From positions 1 through 64,000 of the forward strand of contig JAECUM010096233.1 of NCBI GenBank assembly GCA_016617855.1: a stretch of 64,000 nucleotides of DNA. Reading direction: 5' to 3'. Below, in pieces: positions 9,743 through 19,804 of this stretch. Made by a program: the position numbers and the translations under genes. How positions within the stretch are numbered: the first letter of the stretch is position 1; each line of letters begins with the position of its first letter. The notes beneath the pieces are model-generated. The model was not told the origin of the DNA and did no database searches. It saw only the letters and a program-made list of their open reading frames with translations. This stretch comes from Megalonaias nervosa. Its lineage: Eukaryota > Mollusca > Bivalvia > Unionida > Unionidae.

Positions 9743-12640
9743 TTAGAGAATCAATCGACTGACGATTTGGTGTGTGGCTAAACGTACAATCGTGTGGGGC
9801 TCGTAGGCGGTCACTTTAAAATGTTGATCCTCTCCAGACTGTAAGGCTTCTTTCACTACCCCAAAGTTCACCACTTGACTGATGCGATAGTTTAGAGTCA
9901 TTCCTTTCACTTTACACTCGGTGTGCACTTCCCCTTGTTGGTCCCTGTATTCGTAGCCGTAATGTTTTTGACCTCCATTAGTAAAACGTAGAATCTTGTT
10001 GTCGGAGTGCTCGTCCGTCCAGGTTCCTAAACGGCGATTGATTTAGATGCAACTGTCCGTATCAAAATACAGCACACAGTCTTCTAACTGGTGTAAGGTT
10101 TCGTACAATTTAAAACGAGCATGGGCTGTACGTAGGCTGCAATAATGACATTTCCAAATTCGTCGGCCTGTACAAACTCACGTTCGTATCCGTAATTGAC
10201 CAGGATCAAGTCTTCACGAATGACGTCCGCGTGTTTCATGTATTTGGTTTTGTCGTGAATCATCTGAAAGTAACGGGAAGGTTCTGTCAAATACTCTGAC
10301 GTTGGTAAACACGGTCGTTGTGCCATTTTTCCCCACAAACAATTGAACATCACTTTGGCAAACGATCGTCGTCGTTCGTTTTTCTCGATGTGGTCTAAAG
10401 TAATGCCTTCCTGCTCAAAGTATTTCTGTTTGAATTTTTTTGATCTTCGGAAATTTGGCACAAGGAAGGATAGCCGCTGGCTTCTTGTTTCAGTTTCAAA
10501 AAGGCATCCACGTAGTCTGCGAAAATGCCTTTCTGAGTCTCGTCGCCCTTGTACTGTTCTGTCTTGGAAAAGTGGCAAATTTCGTACACTTCTAACAATT
10601 GGTATCCCAGGTCCAGAGCATTCAACAATTCAACGCTAGCCCACGTCCCTGACAAGGCGCGTTCTTCCTGGGTGTGATGACAAGGTTGGTCTTGATTGCA
10701 CGTTTCGGTACAAGTACGGCACAACGGAAACATCAGTTTTCCTTGGCAATTGTCAGGTAAAACGTGATGGTACAAGTCCGTGGGAGGCACTACTTTACAT
10801 TTAGTCAATCCTTCGTATTGTCGAATGTTATCCATGTCGATGTGTTCCGTCAGCAACTGTGGGTGAAATGCGGAAAAGTGACAATATTTGGACACGTAAG
10901 GATACAGCGAACACACGTCTAGGTATTTGATTTCTTCTCCTTTCTCCTTGTCAGCCTGGTAGAGCAAAAAGGTGGCATTCGTCCGTCCTCCATACAAACT
11001 GTCCTGCGGGTTCAGAGGATCCACCAACTTGTCACTTTCCACGATGCGCTTAAATTCGGGATCGGTTTTCAAAAGGTGATCGTACTCTTTTTACCTCGTT
11101 TCAACGACTTGGCATTGTTTCTGTTGTAACCTTAAGCGACGCTTACAAGTGACCTCGTACAAGTCTTCCATGGTACGTTGTAAAAACTGATTTTGGGTGT
11201 ACCTTTGAGGGTAGCAGATCGGACATCTGTGAAATAAGCAACCGTTAAACTGATACACGATCTTGGGGTTTTCTAAGTCCCAACCTTCCACCAATGGTCT
11301 TTTCACCTCCTCCGTTTCGGGGGTGTTGAATCCATTTGTCTTCCTTGTCGCACAAGTAATGTAGCCAGCTTAGAGCTTTGACCGAGTATTGACGTTTGAC
11401 AAAGTTCGTCGCCTGAGGGTGAATGACAGCCAGGGTCTTCTCGGGCATGAATCGTTGGCGGTACACTAAGGAACACGCTTTGGCAATGGTGCAACTTTTT
11501 TTAAAAGGATCGATCCCTCCGTGTTCCACGAACAATTCTCGAAATTTTCCGCAGCATCGGAACGACAATACTTTAACATTTCTTCCTGAAAGTCGAAAGG
11601 GTCCGAGGCGTGAGTGTGGTACCAAGCGTAGCAAGGTTCTCGTTGTTCGGTACGCATGTTGTCGGGGTCGTAGTAGTGAGTATCAGGCAAATCCACTTGC
11701 ATGGAAATGAGCATGGCTCCGTTCAAGGTGACTTTAGGACGTTCGGTGCTTTGTTCCATATAGTGTTTGAGAAGAAGCTGTCCATCGTATCCCGAGAAAT
11801 TGTGAGCCATCACCGTGGCATAGTGATGGCAATCTTCGTAACGTTCGATGTTCTCTTCACTCCACGTTTCGTTGATAGGGTCTAAGACCCACTGGGCAAA
11901 ATCGATCAGCGTGTTAGGTTCCCGAAAGATTTTTTCACGTCCTCCAGGAACCTTGCTACAGTAAAGACAATGACTAAAGATAGGTTCTTGGATGCACTTC
12001 TCGCACGCTCTATGGGCCACGCAGAAATTAGGAATGTGAATGCCGGTTTCTTGCATGCATTTGAAATCGAAAAAGATGAAATGGCCTTTCTTCTTGTGGT
12101 CATCTTCTTCCTCCTCCTTTTGGGGTTGGTATTTTTTAATGAAGCATTCGTGTTCCAAGTCCACGATTTAGTGACAAATGTGACATAGTTTCTTTCCTGA
12201 ACATACGTGCGCCTTGGTACTGTTGCTACGTAGAACCTGTCCACAAGTAGGGCACAATCTCAGGAGTTGACAAGCACTTTTCTACTGTGAACCTTGCGTC
12301 TTCAGATATTGTTGGTAACAGGTAGGGCTGACAAAAGTTCGCTGACAAGCTGGGCAATGCACTCGTTTCTGTCTTCGTCAAGGCAGGGTTAGATGCCAAA
12401 CATCCCTCACATTTCGATCCACAATGCTTGTGTTGCTCTCGATTGTTATAGCCATAGTCACATTTCTCGCAATAATAACTGTATCCCTGGAATCCGGTGA
12501 TACTGGTAATGGCATCGAAATGTTCATCGTGATGATAGACGTGAATGTAGTTTCCGTCTTTGAAATTTTTACCTCGAAACAACAGAGGTCCGCGCACTTC
12601 TTGAGGGTGCACTTTCTTCAGAGTACTACTCCCCCTTCTT
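9743..12640 (-). pseudogene. Family B DNA polymerase (DNA_pol_B_2, protein-primed type), disrupted
   Basis: A roughly 2.9-kb minus-strand gene read through several frames. Motifs in order: zinc-ribbon-like CEKCDYGYNN with following Cys/His pairs (about 12.46 kb); exonuclease I FFDFKCMQE (about 12.07 kb); exo II HNFSGYDGQ (about 11.8 kb); exo III YCRSD (about 11.56 kb); polymerase motif A LDVCSLYPYV (about 10.91 kb); motif B KVMFNCLWGK (about 10.34 kb); motif C YFDTDS (about 10.05 kb). All catalytic aspartates of the polymerase site are present. The exo I acidic partner looks replaced by Lys (DFK). Frameshifts lie near 12.24, 11.47-11.3, 11.09 and 10.4 kb, and a stop directly follows motif C. 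The family serves protein-primed replication of linear DNAs with inverted terminal repeats, which fits the TIRs here. The N-terminus appears truncated near 12.64 kb, where antisense zinc-knuckle sequence begins. Confidence 0.85.
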
Positions 12641-12646
12641 TCGAAA

Positions 12647-12876
12647 TAAAAGTCAAGATACTTGCTATATCTGTCAGAAGAAAGGGCATTGGTCTTCAGA
12701 ATGTCCACAACGTGAAAGCAAGACTGGCATTAAAAAGATAAAGGTCAAGATACCTGTTATCATTGTCAAGAGAAAGAACATTGGTCTTCAGACAGCCCTA
12801 AGAAAAAAGAGAACCGACCCAAGAAACAACAGAAGGGGGAGAGTGATTCCGAACAGGAAGAAGAGGTGCCCACCTA
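12647..12876 (+). pseudogene. CCHC zinc-knuckle protein fragment (plus strand)
   Basis: Plus-strand translation gives CYICQKKGHWSSEC, a perfect CX2CX4HX4C zinc knuckle. About 90 bases later, in a shifted frame, comes CYHCQEKEHWSSDS, a second knuckle with the last Cys replaced by Ser. The two are tandem duplicates separated by a frameshift, followed by a Lys/Glu-rich tail and a stop. Such knuckles occur in Gag-like and nucleic-acid-binding proteins. No N-terminal part can be found, because the polymerase gene occupies the opposite strand to the left. The first codons of the long minus-strand frame at 12.7 kb are the antisense of this fragment and are probably not polymerase. Confidence 0.6.
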
Positions 12877-13003
12877 AAAGTAGAAGAACCCATATCCGTG
12901 AAGAAAGAGAAGAAAAGACGAGAAGAAAGTAAGGAATAAAAAAAGAGGAGGAAAAACCTGTGACAATGAAGAAATTTTAAAAAGGGAGCAGAGGTAATGC
13001 GCG

Positions 13004-13594
13004 TTAGCTGCCTACTTCTGAACCTGCTACTGCCGATGATTTGGTAGAAATTATTAGTGTTGGTATCTCAGGCGTAGTGGGAATGTGGACGGGGTTGGAG
13101 TGTATGGCCCGGGACGGTCTTTTTCTCTTGGGTCGTACTACAGAAGTCCGATACATTTCTTTCAGTCTCCTTAACTCTGCCAAAATGTCTAAGAGTACCG
13201 TGACCGTTTGACTTACACAATCCTTCTTCTCTCCTAGACCTTGTTTCTCTGCTTCTTCTTTTTCCTGTAGTTTTCTTCTTGCCTCTTCTTCTTCTCGCTG
13301 TTGCTGTTGAATGAGAAAGGCTTGCTCTGCTTCTTTCTGCTGTTGCAAAAATTTCTCCAATTCTTCTTTCTGCCTCTGTTTAAAATCTTTAACGTACGGT
13401 AAGGAAGGAGAAAGCGGCGAAGGTATTGGTACCGGAACAAATTCTTATGAAGAGAGAAAATCCGCGAAATCCCAATTTAAATCTTTCTCTTCTGGAAGTA
13501 GGACTTTATTTTCTTTGGTAGCCGCTGCTATGCCATCACTTCTCGTATCCACGGCTGGTGCATCCCAATTCATTGTCTTCGTAGTTTTCGTCAT
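13004..13594 (-). pseudogene. Coiled-coil protein of element 1, one internal stop
   Basis: A minus-strand frame of about 196 codons from ATG at 13592-13594 (MTKTTKTMNWDAPAV) to a stop at 13004. It is continuous except for one TAA at 13445-13447 (codon 50). The middle is a charged Gln/Glu/Arg-rich coiled coil (EEEEARRKLQEKEEAEKQ), followed by a basic patch VVRPKRKRPSRA that could be a nuclear-localisation signal. The C-terminus is Ser/Thr-rich. It has its own promoter: a TATA box (CCTATATAGG, 13641-13650) 47 bases upstream and a CRE-like TGACGTCA just beyond. The first frame after the stop restarts at a Met, so a shorter protein is possible. Function unknown; a terminal or core-like protein is conceivable. 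Confidence 0.6.
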
Positions 13595-13640
13595 GTTCTA
13601 AGAATGTCACATCGATTCACTACGCACAGACGCTAGCGCA

Positions 13641-13663
13641 CCTATATAGGAAATGTGACGTCA
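13641..13663 (-). promoter_or_regulatory. TATA box and CRE-like site for the coiled-coil gene
   Basis: CCTATATAGG (13641-13650) lies 47 bp upstream of the minus-strand ATG at 13594. The palindrome TGACGTCA (13656-13663) lies just upstream of it. The same octamer occurs in both TIRs. Confidence 0.6.
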
Positions 13664-13750
13664 CAGGTAGCTCTCTTCGGATTGGAAGACAGACTCCGCA
13701 CTGTGACTGAACTTTGTAACGCGTGTTAGGATTGGTGATCAGCTCTTCCG

Positions 13751-13801
13751 CTATAAATAACCGCGGTTCACCTCAGTCTTTTCACCTGTTCTCGTCACAA
13801 G
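13751..13801 (+). promoter_or_regulatory. TATA promoter for the plus-strand gene
   Basis: CTATAAATAA at 13751-13760 is followed about 30 bp on by a pyrimidine-rich TCAGTCTTTTCAC start-like region, and then ATG at 13802. With the minus-strand TATA at 13641 it forms a compact divergent promoter. Confidence 0.6.
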
Positions 13802-14035
13802 ATGTGGACTAACGTAGAATCGTCTAACCTCTTATCGTCGATGCTGTTCAACCCGGACTATCCAATGTATGTCAAAGCATCATGGGTTATCACCAAGATC
13901 ACCGATACGGCCCTTTGGAAACGAAGAATCTATGTGGAGAGGCAAGGTTGTCTGAAGCGGGTCTTATTCTACGGTCCAGATGTCAGACGAAGTTTGAGGA
14001 AGAGAAGAAGACCCGTGCGATGCACTCTATGTTAA
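13802..14035 (+). CDS. Small basic protein of element 1
   Basis: An intact 77-codon frame (MWTNVESSNLLSSMLFNPDY...) with a strongly basic C-terminus (RRSLRKRRRPVR) ending in two Cys residues. It sits directly behind a good TATA promoter, and the first ATG of the predicted transcript is the start used. An ATTAAA sequence about 23 bp after the stop could serve as a polyadenylation signal. No known domain. The basic tail would suit DNA binding or nuclear import, which is inference. Confidence 0.6.
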   Translation: MWTNVESSNLLSSMLFNPDYPMYVKASWVITKITDTALWKRRIYVERQGCLKRVLFYGPDVRRSLRKRRRPVRCTLC

Positions 14036-14059
14036 CTGAGTGGTGTTAACAAAACATTA

Positions 14060-14524
14060 AAGGCCCTTTTCTGGGCCACTCACCTGTCTTGAAGAGATGC
14101 ATATTCTCTCTTGCCTAAACTTTTTTTTGGTTGGTTGTATAGTTATTTGTTTGATAGATTTATGTAGATAAATTTATGTATGTCTATGTCTATGTCTCTA
14201 ACCATGTCTCTATGTCTATGTTTCTATTGTGTTTGTACCTAGAGTAGCGCGTGTTCAGGTCAGCCCCTTTCAACACTGTTCCGTCCAATTGAGGTCAGCC
14301 ACTAGCACATTATTGCCATTGCTTTCCCAGTGTCCAGTACCGTGACGTCACCCCACTCCAATTTCCCTTGTCGCTATACAGGCCCAATACACTTCACTAC
14401 GTTAAATTTCCCTTGTCGCTATACAGACCCACCCGTGTTAAATTTCCCTTGTCGCCATAGTGCAAACACTCTATTTTAACGTTCAAGTCCCATTGTCGCT
14501 ATTGTGCCCCCATTCACTACTTAT
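14060..14524 (-). repeat. Right terminal inverted repeat of element 1
   Basis: Inverted match of 6361-6826, with a few substitutions and short indels. It holds the same internal GCGACAAGGG motifs, a CRE-like TGACGTCA (14343-14350) and the AGACATA run. The slight divergence between the arms implies some age since insertion. Confidence 0.9.
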
Positions 14525-17321
14525 ATGAACTTAATTTGAAAGTTGAAAAAATAGGAGTTAAATGTCCTGCCCATTACATTACTAAGGTGTAGATTAGTAT
14601 ATACATAATCAGTATATTGTGACATATGATGAGCCCTACTGTTTACCTTAATACCCCTAATACTTCGATTGCGTAAAGAGTGTATAGCTCTCTATACTTA
14701 ACCACAGTGAAACTGGCCCATTTACTTCTTCATGATTTTATATTATTACAAAGGAGTTTTGTCCTGTTTTAGAAATCAAAACTAAATGTAAAATATATAG
14801 AACCAGGCCACGATCTTTTCTCAAAGTATATGAATAGAAAAGACCAGATTTTTTACACTTCTTTTCATACACCATAAGATCTTATAGGTTAAAAATATAT
14901 TTTTGCGAATGTATTTCCGTCCCCCTCCTACCACAAAAACTCAGTTTGATCTGCAGGTAACGTACTAGGTAAAACCGTTTTGGTTCTATTTGCGTTGCAA
15001 GCAGAGTGTATCTTATAAGAGACATTCATATAGGAGACTGGTCGTCATTTTTTAAAAATCATTGAACCAGTTTATTCTCTGTTAGTTAAACAGGTAATAA
15101 ATCCCTCTTTATCAGACGATGATAACTTCTGCACGAAAATGCCAACAAAATTAATAAATTAATTCCATGCAATAATTAAGACAATTCATCAGTAAAGCCA
15201 TCAGTACTTGGGTAGATTTACCTGCAATTCTGTTTTCCAAAGTTGTGCTTGGTTTGGTTAAATAAGTGATGAGTCTCTTTAGGCATTATCCAGTTTGGGT
15301 TCAGTCGTATCATATTAAAGAGATCGAAGTTCCTACGAAATGTACTGACAGTGACTGGGATTGTTCTTTCCTTAGTTCATATAGATATGAACAAATTAAC
15401 ATCAATAGAGCTTGAGAACAGCAATATCGAAGTTATTTATATTCATATTCTTGATAACCAGAACGATACAATTTTGTTCAAGTAGTTGAGTACGATACTT
15501 TAATTCTGCATGATAGTGACATTTTAAAATGATTTAGTCCAGAAGACTAATAAGGACAGTGTACTTTCATCATAGTCTGCCATGCATTTGTGAGGGACGA
15601 TTCCTCTATCACAAATATTTTCCTCTTTTTTTTTGTTTATTTGCGCCAATGTAATTATTTCCAAACACCGATACAATCCAATGATAATAGTTTGTTTCTT
15701 AATAAAATATTCTCCCTTAACAGAAGAGTCGTTAAGCTTTTTAACTTTATGAAATGGTAAAGGCACCTCCAAATAAACCATGTTACAAATTCTTAACCGT
15801 AGCCGATGGTGTACATGAAGAAAATTTTAAATTTCAAACCTTTTGAAAGTTTGGAGGCAGATAAGTATGTTCAGTTCTTCAAATAATGTCCAACCCCACA
15901 ACCACCACCATCACCATTTAGTAACATATGTAAGAAGTAACGACCTCCCTAACCCATATAATAACTCAAGTATCCTAGAATGGAATATGCTACATCAGTC
16001 ACACAGTCACTCCTGTGAGGACAGTTTGCCACAGTACCTCTCCTGCACAGTAACTTGTTACACCTGTCTTGTGTACTTTTTCGTAACTGTTCTCAGTGTG
16101 ACGAAATAACCTGTTCAAAATAAACCAAAAAAAGGGAAACAAAGCAAACCAAACCAAGCCAAAAAGCCAATATAATGCCTTGATGATGTTGCTTTTATTC
16201 CGTATTTAGCAGTGTGCAAGCACGTCAGCGTTGACGTCGCCTTGGGCTGATATAAAGTGGCAGTGTTTCTTTGATTCGCTGTATTTTGTAGCAGCTGATA
16301 CGTTAATAGCTAGAATTGTCGCTTATGTTGACTTCAGCTCATGTATGAGCCAAGCACATCATTCAACGAAACCTCTAAATCAAGGAGAACAGAAGTACTA
16401 CTACTACTACTACTACTATTACTACTACTACTGTCTTCTTCTAATTATTATTAATAAACATTCACATGACACTGAGCTATAAGTAAACATAATTATTCTA
16501 AAGTGATTTTTACCTACCAGATTCGGCGACAAAAATTTCCACCTTGCTAGTAATCATGATGACGCAGATTAGTATGCCTCTATTTGTGAACACCATGTTG
16601 GATAAGATATATATATTTCTATGTCTTAATGTATGCTCTTGACTGTGTGTAGTTTAATTCCAGCATACGTATCCGAGTGAGCGCCCGCATCTATATCGTA
16701 TTTTCTTCTTCTTCCTGGTAAAGGTCATGCGTCAAGAGCCCTTCTTAAAGGCACAATTGTGCAGCTGAGAGTGAATTTTCATACGCCCGCATTGGGCCAT
16801 TTATGTATATTAATTGATTAGATACAATGTGAAAGGCAATTTCTGAATAATATCATGTACCTCGAGTTTCTAATTACGAAATGCATGCGCTCAGATATTA
16901 TCGTACGTAGCATTACGAATGCACCGTCTCCATCTTGAAACTTGAGCTTGGCAGTGATTGGCAGTGTCTGCAAAGAATTACAGGCATTATTCCGGTGACC
17001 TAATTTGTCATAATTATATGTTGGATTGTATACACTGAAGTTGATGACGAAGAACACAACCAAACCGCGCAACATTTCAAATACGGTGAGTACGATCTTC
17101 TTCTGATTCCTTTCGCTTTTATTTTGATAAGAAACATTTAAATTTCTTTAGAAATACCTTTTATAACTATATTTAAATAGTTTTTTGTGGTACGAACATG
17201 ATTTAAATCAACGTGCTTTGTAAAGTATCACACAAATTCACCGATACTCGACTTATAGAAGCAAGTGACATTTCATCTAAGTGAATTTGTATATTCTGCA
17301 AGGCAAACAAAAATTACAGAA
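14525..17321. other. Non-coding sequence between the two virus-like elements
   Basis: AT-rich DNA with no recognisable gene. A (TAC)n run lies at 16396-16432. A short frame at 16818-17075 (minus) starts with a hydrophobic MLRGLVVFFVINFSV segment but has no supporting signals, and the opposite strand carries a donor-like GGTGAGTAC at 17081. I make no gene call here. Confidence 0.4.
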
Positions 17322-17580
17322 GCAGCAGGAAGGGTGAACAGACCAGATTTTCAGACCGAAATAAAGCTTCTTACGTAGGGCAAAAAAATACAAGCGTCAA
17401 TAAGCTAAGCAGGAAGGGCGAACAGACCGGTTTCTAGAGCAGTCCATTCGTGAAAATAAAGCTTCCTACGAAAATGAACAGACGATGATTCCGACAAATA
17501 TTTTTCAGACAAGATGGAGGGCGAACAGACTAGTCCATTCGTGAAAATAAGGCTTCCTACGAAACGTCACCAAGACCTCT
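17322..17580 (+). repeat. Three degenerate tandem repeats ahead of element 2
   Basis: Units of about 90-100 bp, each containing GGAAGGGCGAACAGAC followed by GAAAATAAAGCTTCCTACGA (17326, 17410 and 17515). They immediately precede the first structural gene and may mark the left part of the virus-like insertion. Confidence 0.7.
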
Positions 17581-17701
17581 AACCGACCAAGGTCTCTCTA
17601 ACTGGGTTTGCGTCTTTGTTTAGCTACCCGGACACCGTCGCCCTTCCTGCAGTTGTGGTGTAATTAAATCATTATTATATCAAATAATAATAACGCTAAC
17701 C

Positions 17702-18693
17702 ATGGAATCTCGCACAGCTAAATTAGACCGACAACGACTAGAGACAATTAAGAAATATCTCCCCGTCCGTGATTTTGTCAAGCAGCAACTGCAAGCGCGT
17801 CAGGAGTCTCAGGTGGAATTTGTAGAAGGTGCAGAACAGTTATTTAAATCGGTTACGAAGGCTACCGAAGGAGTTACGAAGACTACCGTGAGTCATCTTC
17901 CCACGTTGGAGCAAACCGCTAAAGCAACTGGAAAATAGCAGAAAGAACTAAACAAACAGAAAAGATTCTAAGAGATCTTCCAGGTGAAATAGCTACTGCT
18001 CAACCACAAACACAAACAGAAGAAATACTTGAGCAGCTTCGTTCTGAAGTATCTGATGTAAAGGAACTTTTACAAGAACCAGAAACAGAACCAAAACCAG
18101 AACCATCAAGAGAGAAAACTGAAGTGAATGATAAATTTACCTAAGAAAAAATTGCCTTCATAAAAAAAAAATTTAACAGCGTGGAAGAATTATCTGCGTT
18201 TGCCGCCGTAAGTTTTGATCGAAGAGAAAAAATATTAAAACCCGAGTACGCTGATGATGCTGTAGGTCATGAAGCCTGGTACAAATGGATATTTCGCATA
18301 CACTTCGGAGTTGATCAGGCCCGAAATAATGATACAAGATTTATTGCATTTAGCAATGTAATAGATAACAATTTTTCACGTTTATAACAACAAGAACAAT
18401 TACAACAACCACAGCCAGTATTACAACAACCAGGCAAAAAATCCGGAAAAGGTCTTGCTACTGGCAGTGTAAAAACCCTTCCGTTGCCCGATAAACTTTG
18501 CCCCAATAATGTCTTTGCCGACGTGGATAGACTAGAAATTTTAATTGGCGGAAAACGAGCATACAATAATTCTCCAGAAATAATTAATGAAGCAGCTGCT
18601 ATTTGTCAGAGATTATTCACAGGCGGTATTATGGACATTAATGTTTATCGGTCCCTCATCGATGAAATCGTTGATGATTACCACAGTGATTGA
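17702..18693 (+). pseudogene. Cassette A gene 1: scaffold-like structural protein
   Basis: Starts MESRTAKLDRQRLETIKKYL, then a Pro/Glu/Gln-rich low-complexity linker, a middle block with WYKWIFRI, a second Gln-rich linker and a conserved C-terminal domain (NNSPEIINEAAAICQRLF, GGIMDINVYRSLIDEI). A frameshift lies between about 17935 and 18130 and an in-frame TAA at 18385-18387. Cassette B carries the same gene at 24063-25041. The C-terminal domain resembles that of uncharacterised proteins I associate with animal Polintons. Its position ahead of the capsid gene and its coiled-coil/linker make-up suggest a scaffold or tegument-like role, but that is inference. Confidence 0.65.
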
Positions 18694-18727
18694 GGGTATG
18701 CAATTAGATCAGTGACAAGAAAATAAG

Positions 18728-19296
18728 ATGATTATACACAATGTTCAACGTGGACCGATCATGGTCAGGGTGAAGTTAGAAGTTATGAATAATCCCGTTA
18801 AGATTTCTGTGGTGGGATATCATCTGCGGCGTCAGTTTCTAAAGCCAAAGTTTTATAACACTCCAGAAGACGAGTGGGTTGCTAGGGTATTTCGTGAATT
18901 CAAGGATATTTCACAAATCAGTAAAAAATATTTTAAAAAATATAATGATTTTGCTGAAAAGGTTTATGAAATGAAAAAGTGTTGGAATACCAGCTGCATC
19001 ACCAGCAAGGCAGAGATATCTACGAAAGAGACAACCATCACCTGACCCCGGTGCAACTGGAAGTGGTATTGCTGCTCAAGGAAGTGGTCTCATTACTCAA
19101 TATCCCGATAACGTCCTTGCCGATGTTGAACGATTACAAATCCTCACTGGAGGAAAACGAGCCAGTAATAATTCCCCAGAAATAATTAATGAAGCAGCTG
19201 ATATTTGTCAGAGATTATTTACAGGTGGTATCATGGATATTAATGTTTATCGATCCCTCATTGATGAAATCGCCGATGATTACCACTGTGATTGAT
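18728..19296 (+). pseudogene. Extra partial copy of gene 1 fused to a gene 2 start
   Basis: It begins with the start region of gene 2 (RGPIMVRV, compare GPTMVRV at 19.37 kb and 25.10 kb). It then switches to the middle block of gene 1 (VGYHLRRQFLKPKFYN) and, after a frameshift near 19.0 kb, ends with the gene 1 C-terminal domain (NNSPEIINEAADICQRLF). This shows an internal tandem duplication inside cassette A with a crossover between the two genes. Cassette B has no such copy. The fused frame at 18728-19045 is open for 105 codons. Confidence 0.7.
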
Positions 19297-19333
19297 TAAG
19301 GGTATACAATTAGATACAGTGAATAAAAATAAG

Positions 19334-19729
19334 ATGAACACATATAATGCTCACTATGGACCAACCATGGTCAGGGTGATGAATTCACGATTACCTACAT
19401 ATGAAGCGTTCTACGGAGATCGACTTGGTGATGTTGTTCAAGGTCTATTCAGAAGGATAGCCCCAAAAGCAATACCGATTGCAAAGCAACTGGGAATGAA
19501 AACTATTGAAGTTGTTCCTGATAATGATATTGGTGCTGTTGATGATGTTGCCGGTAAAGCATTCTTGGCAATCAAAAATAGACTAGCACGATTAATATGC
19601 AGACCACAAGCGATCCGATCTCAGCCAGTAAAATTACCCTGCACTGAAGTTATCCCTGCAAATGTTAATAAAATAATAAATCAAGCTGCGAATCAAAAAC
19701 TAGCAGAGTTGGCTGGTGTACCCCTATGA
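19334..19729 (+). CDS. Cassette A gene 2: small core-like protein
   Basis: An intact frame of 131 codons from the ATG at 19334 (MNTYNAHYGPTMVRVMNSRL); an upstream in-frame ATG at 19292 is less likely because cassette B starts at the equivalent inner position. The N-terminal third has YGDRLGDVVQGLFRRIAPKA, the Gly-rich/basic pattern seen in small core or membrane-lytic proteins of adintoviruses. The C-terminus is basic and helical (KIINQAANQKLAELAG). The cassette B copy has a frameshift. A role in DNA condensation or capsid interior is likely by analogy only. Confidence 0.65.
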   Translation: MNTYNAHYGPTMVRVMNSRLPTYEAFYGDRLGDVVQGLFRRIAPKAIPIAKQLGMKTIEVVPDNDIGAVDDVAGKAFLAIKNRLARLICRPQAIRSQPVKLPCTEVIPANVNKIINQAANQKLAELAGVPL

Positions 19730-19804
19730 GAAAAAGAAAAAATATAACTGCTAGTCTGATAGCAGGAAGTGGTCTTCGTGTTAGACGATAACAAGTATAA
19801 TAAA

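Larger units (their letters stand above)
6361..14524. mobile_element. 8.2-kb virus-like element 1 with long terminal inverted repeats
   Basis: The two ends match in inverted orientation for about 465 bp (6361-6826 and about 14060-14524), both starting ATAAGTAGTGAATGGGGG. Between them most genes lie on the minus strand: coiled-coil protein, family B polymerase, BIR protein, two paralogous ORFs and small ORFs. Short genes lie on the plus strand near the right end. Long TIRs plus a DNA_pol_B_2 polymerase recall Polintons/Mavericks or a linear protein-primed plasmid or virus. The element is only about half of a Polinton, and I found no integrase, ATPase, protease or capsid gene. No clear target-site duplication flanks it. 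Several genes carry stops or frameshifts, so this copy is probably dead. Confidence 0.8.

Noticed and set aside
11423..12188. Plus-strand open frames within the polymerase gene
   Set aside because: They are shadows of the minus-strand polymerase, whose motifs are unambiguous.
12641..12708. Polymerase start at 12708
   Set aside because: The first codons are antisense to a perfect zinc knuckle and do not look like a polymerase N-terminus.
16818..17085. Possible signal-peptide exon on minus strand and donor on plus strand
   Set aside because: Signals on the two strands conflict and neither product is recognisable.
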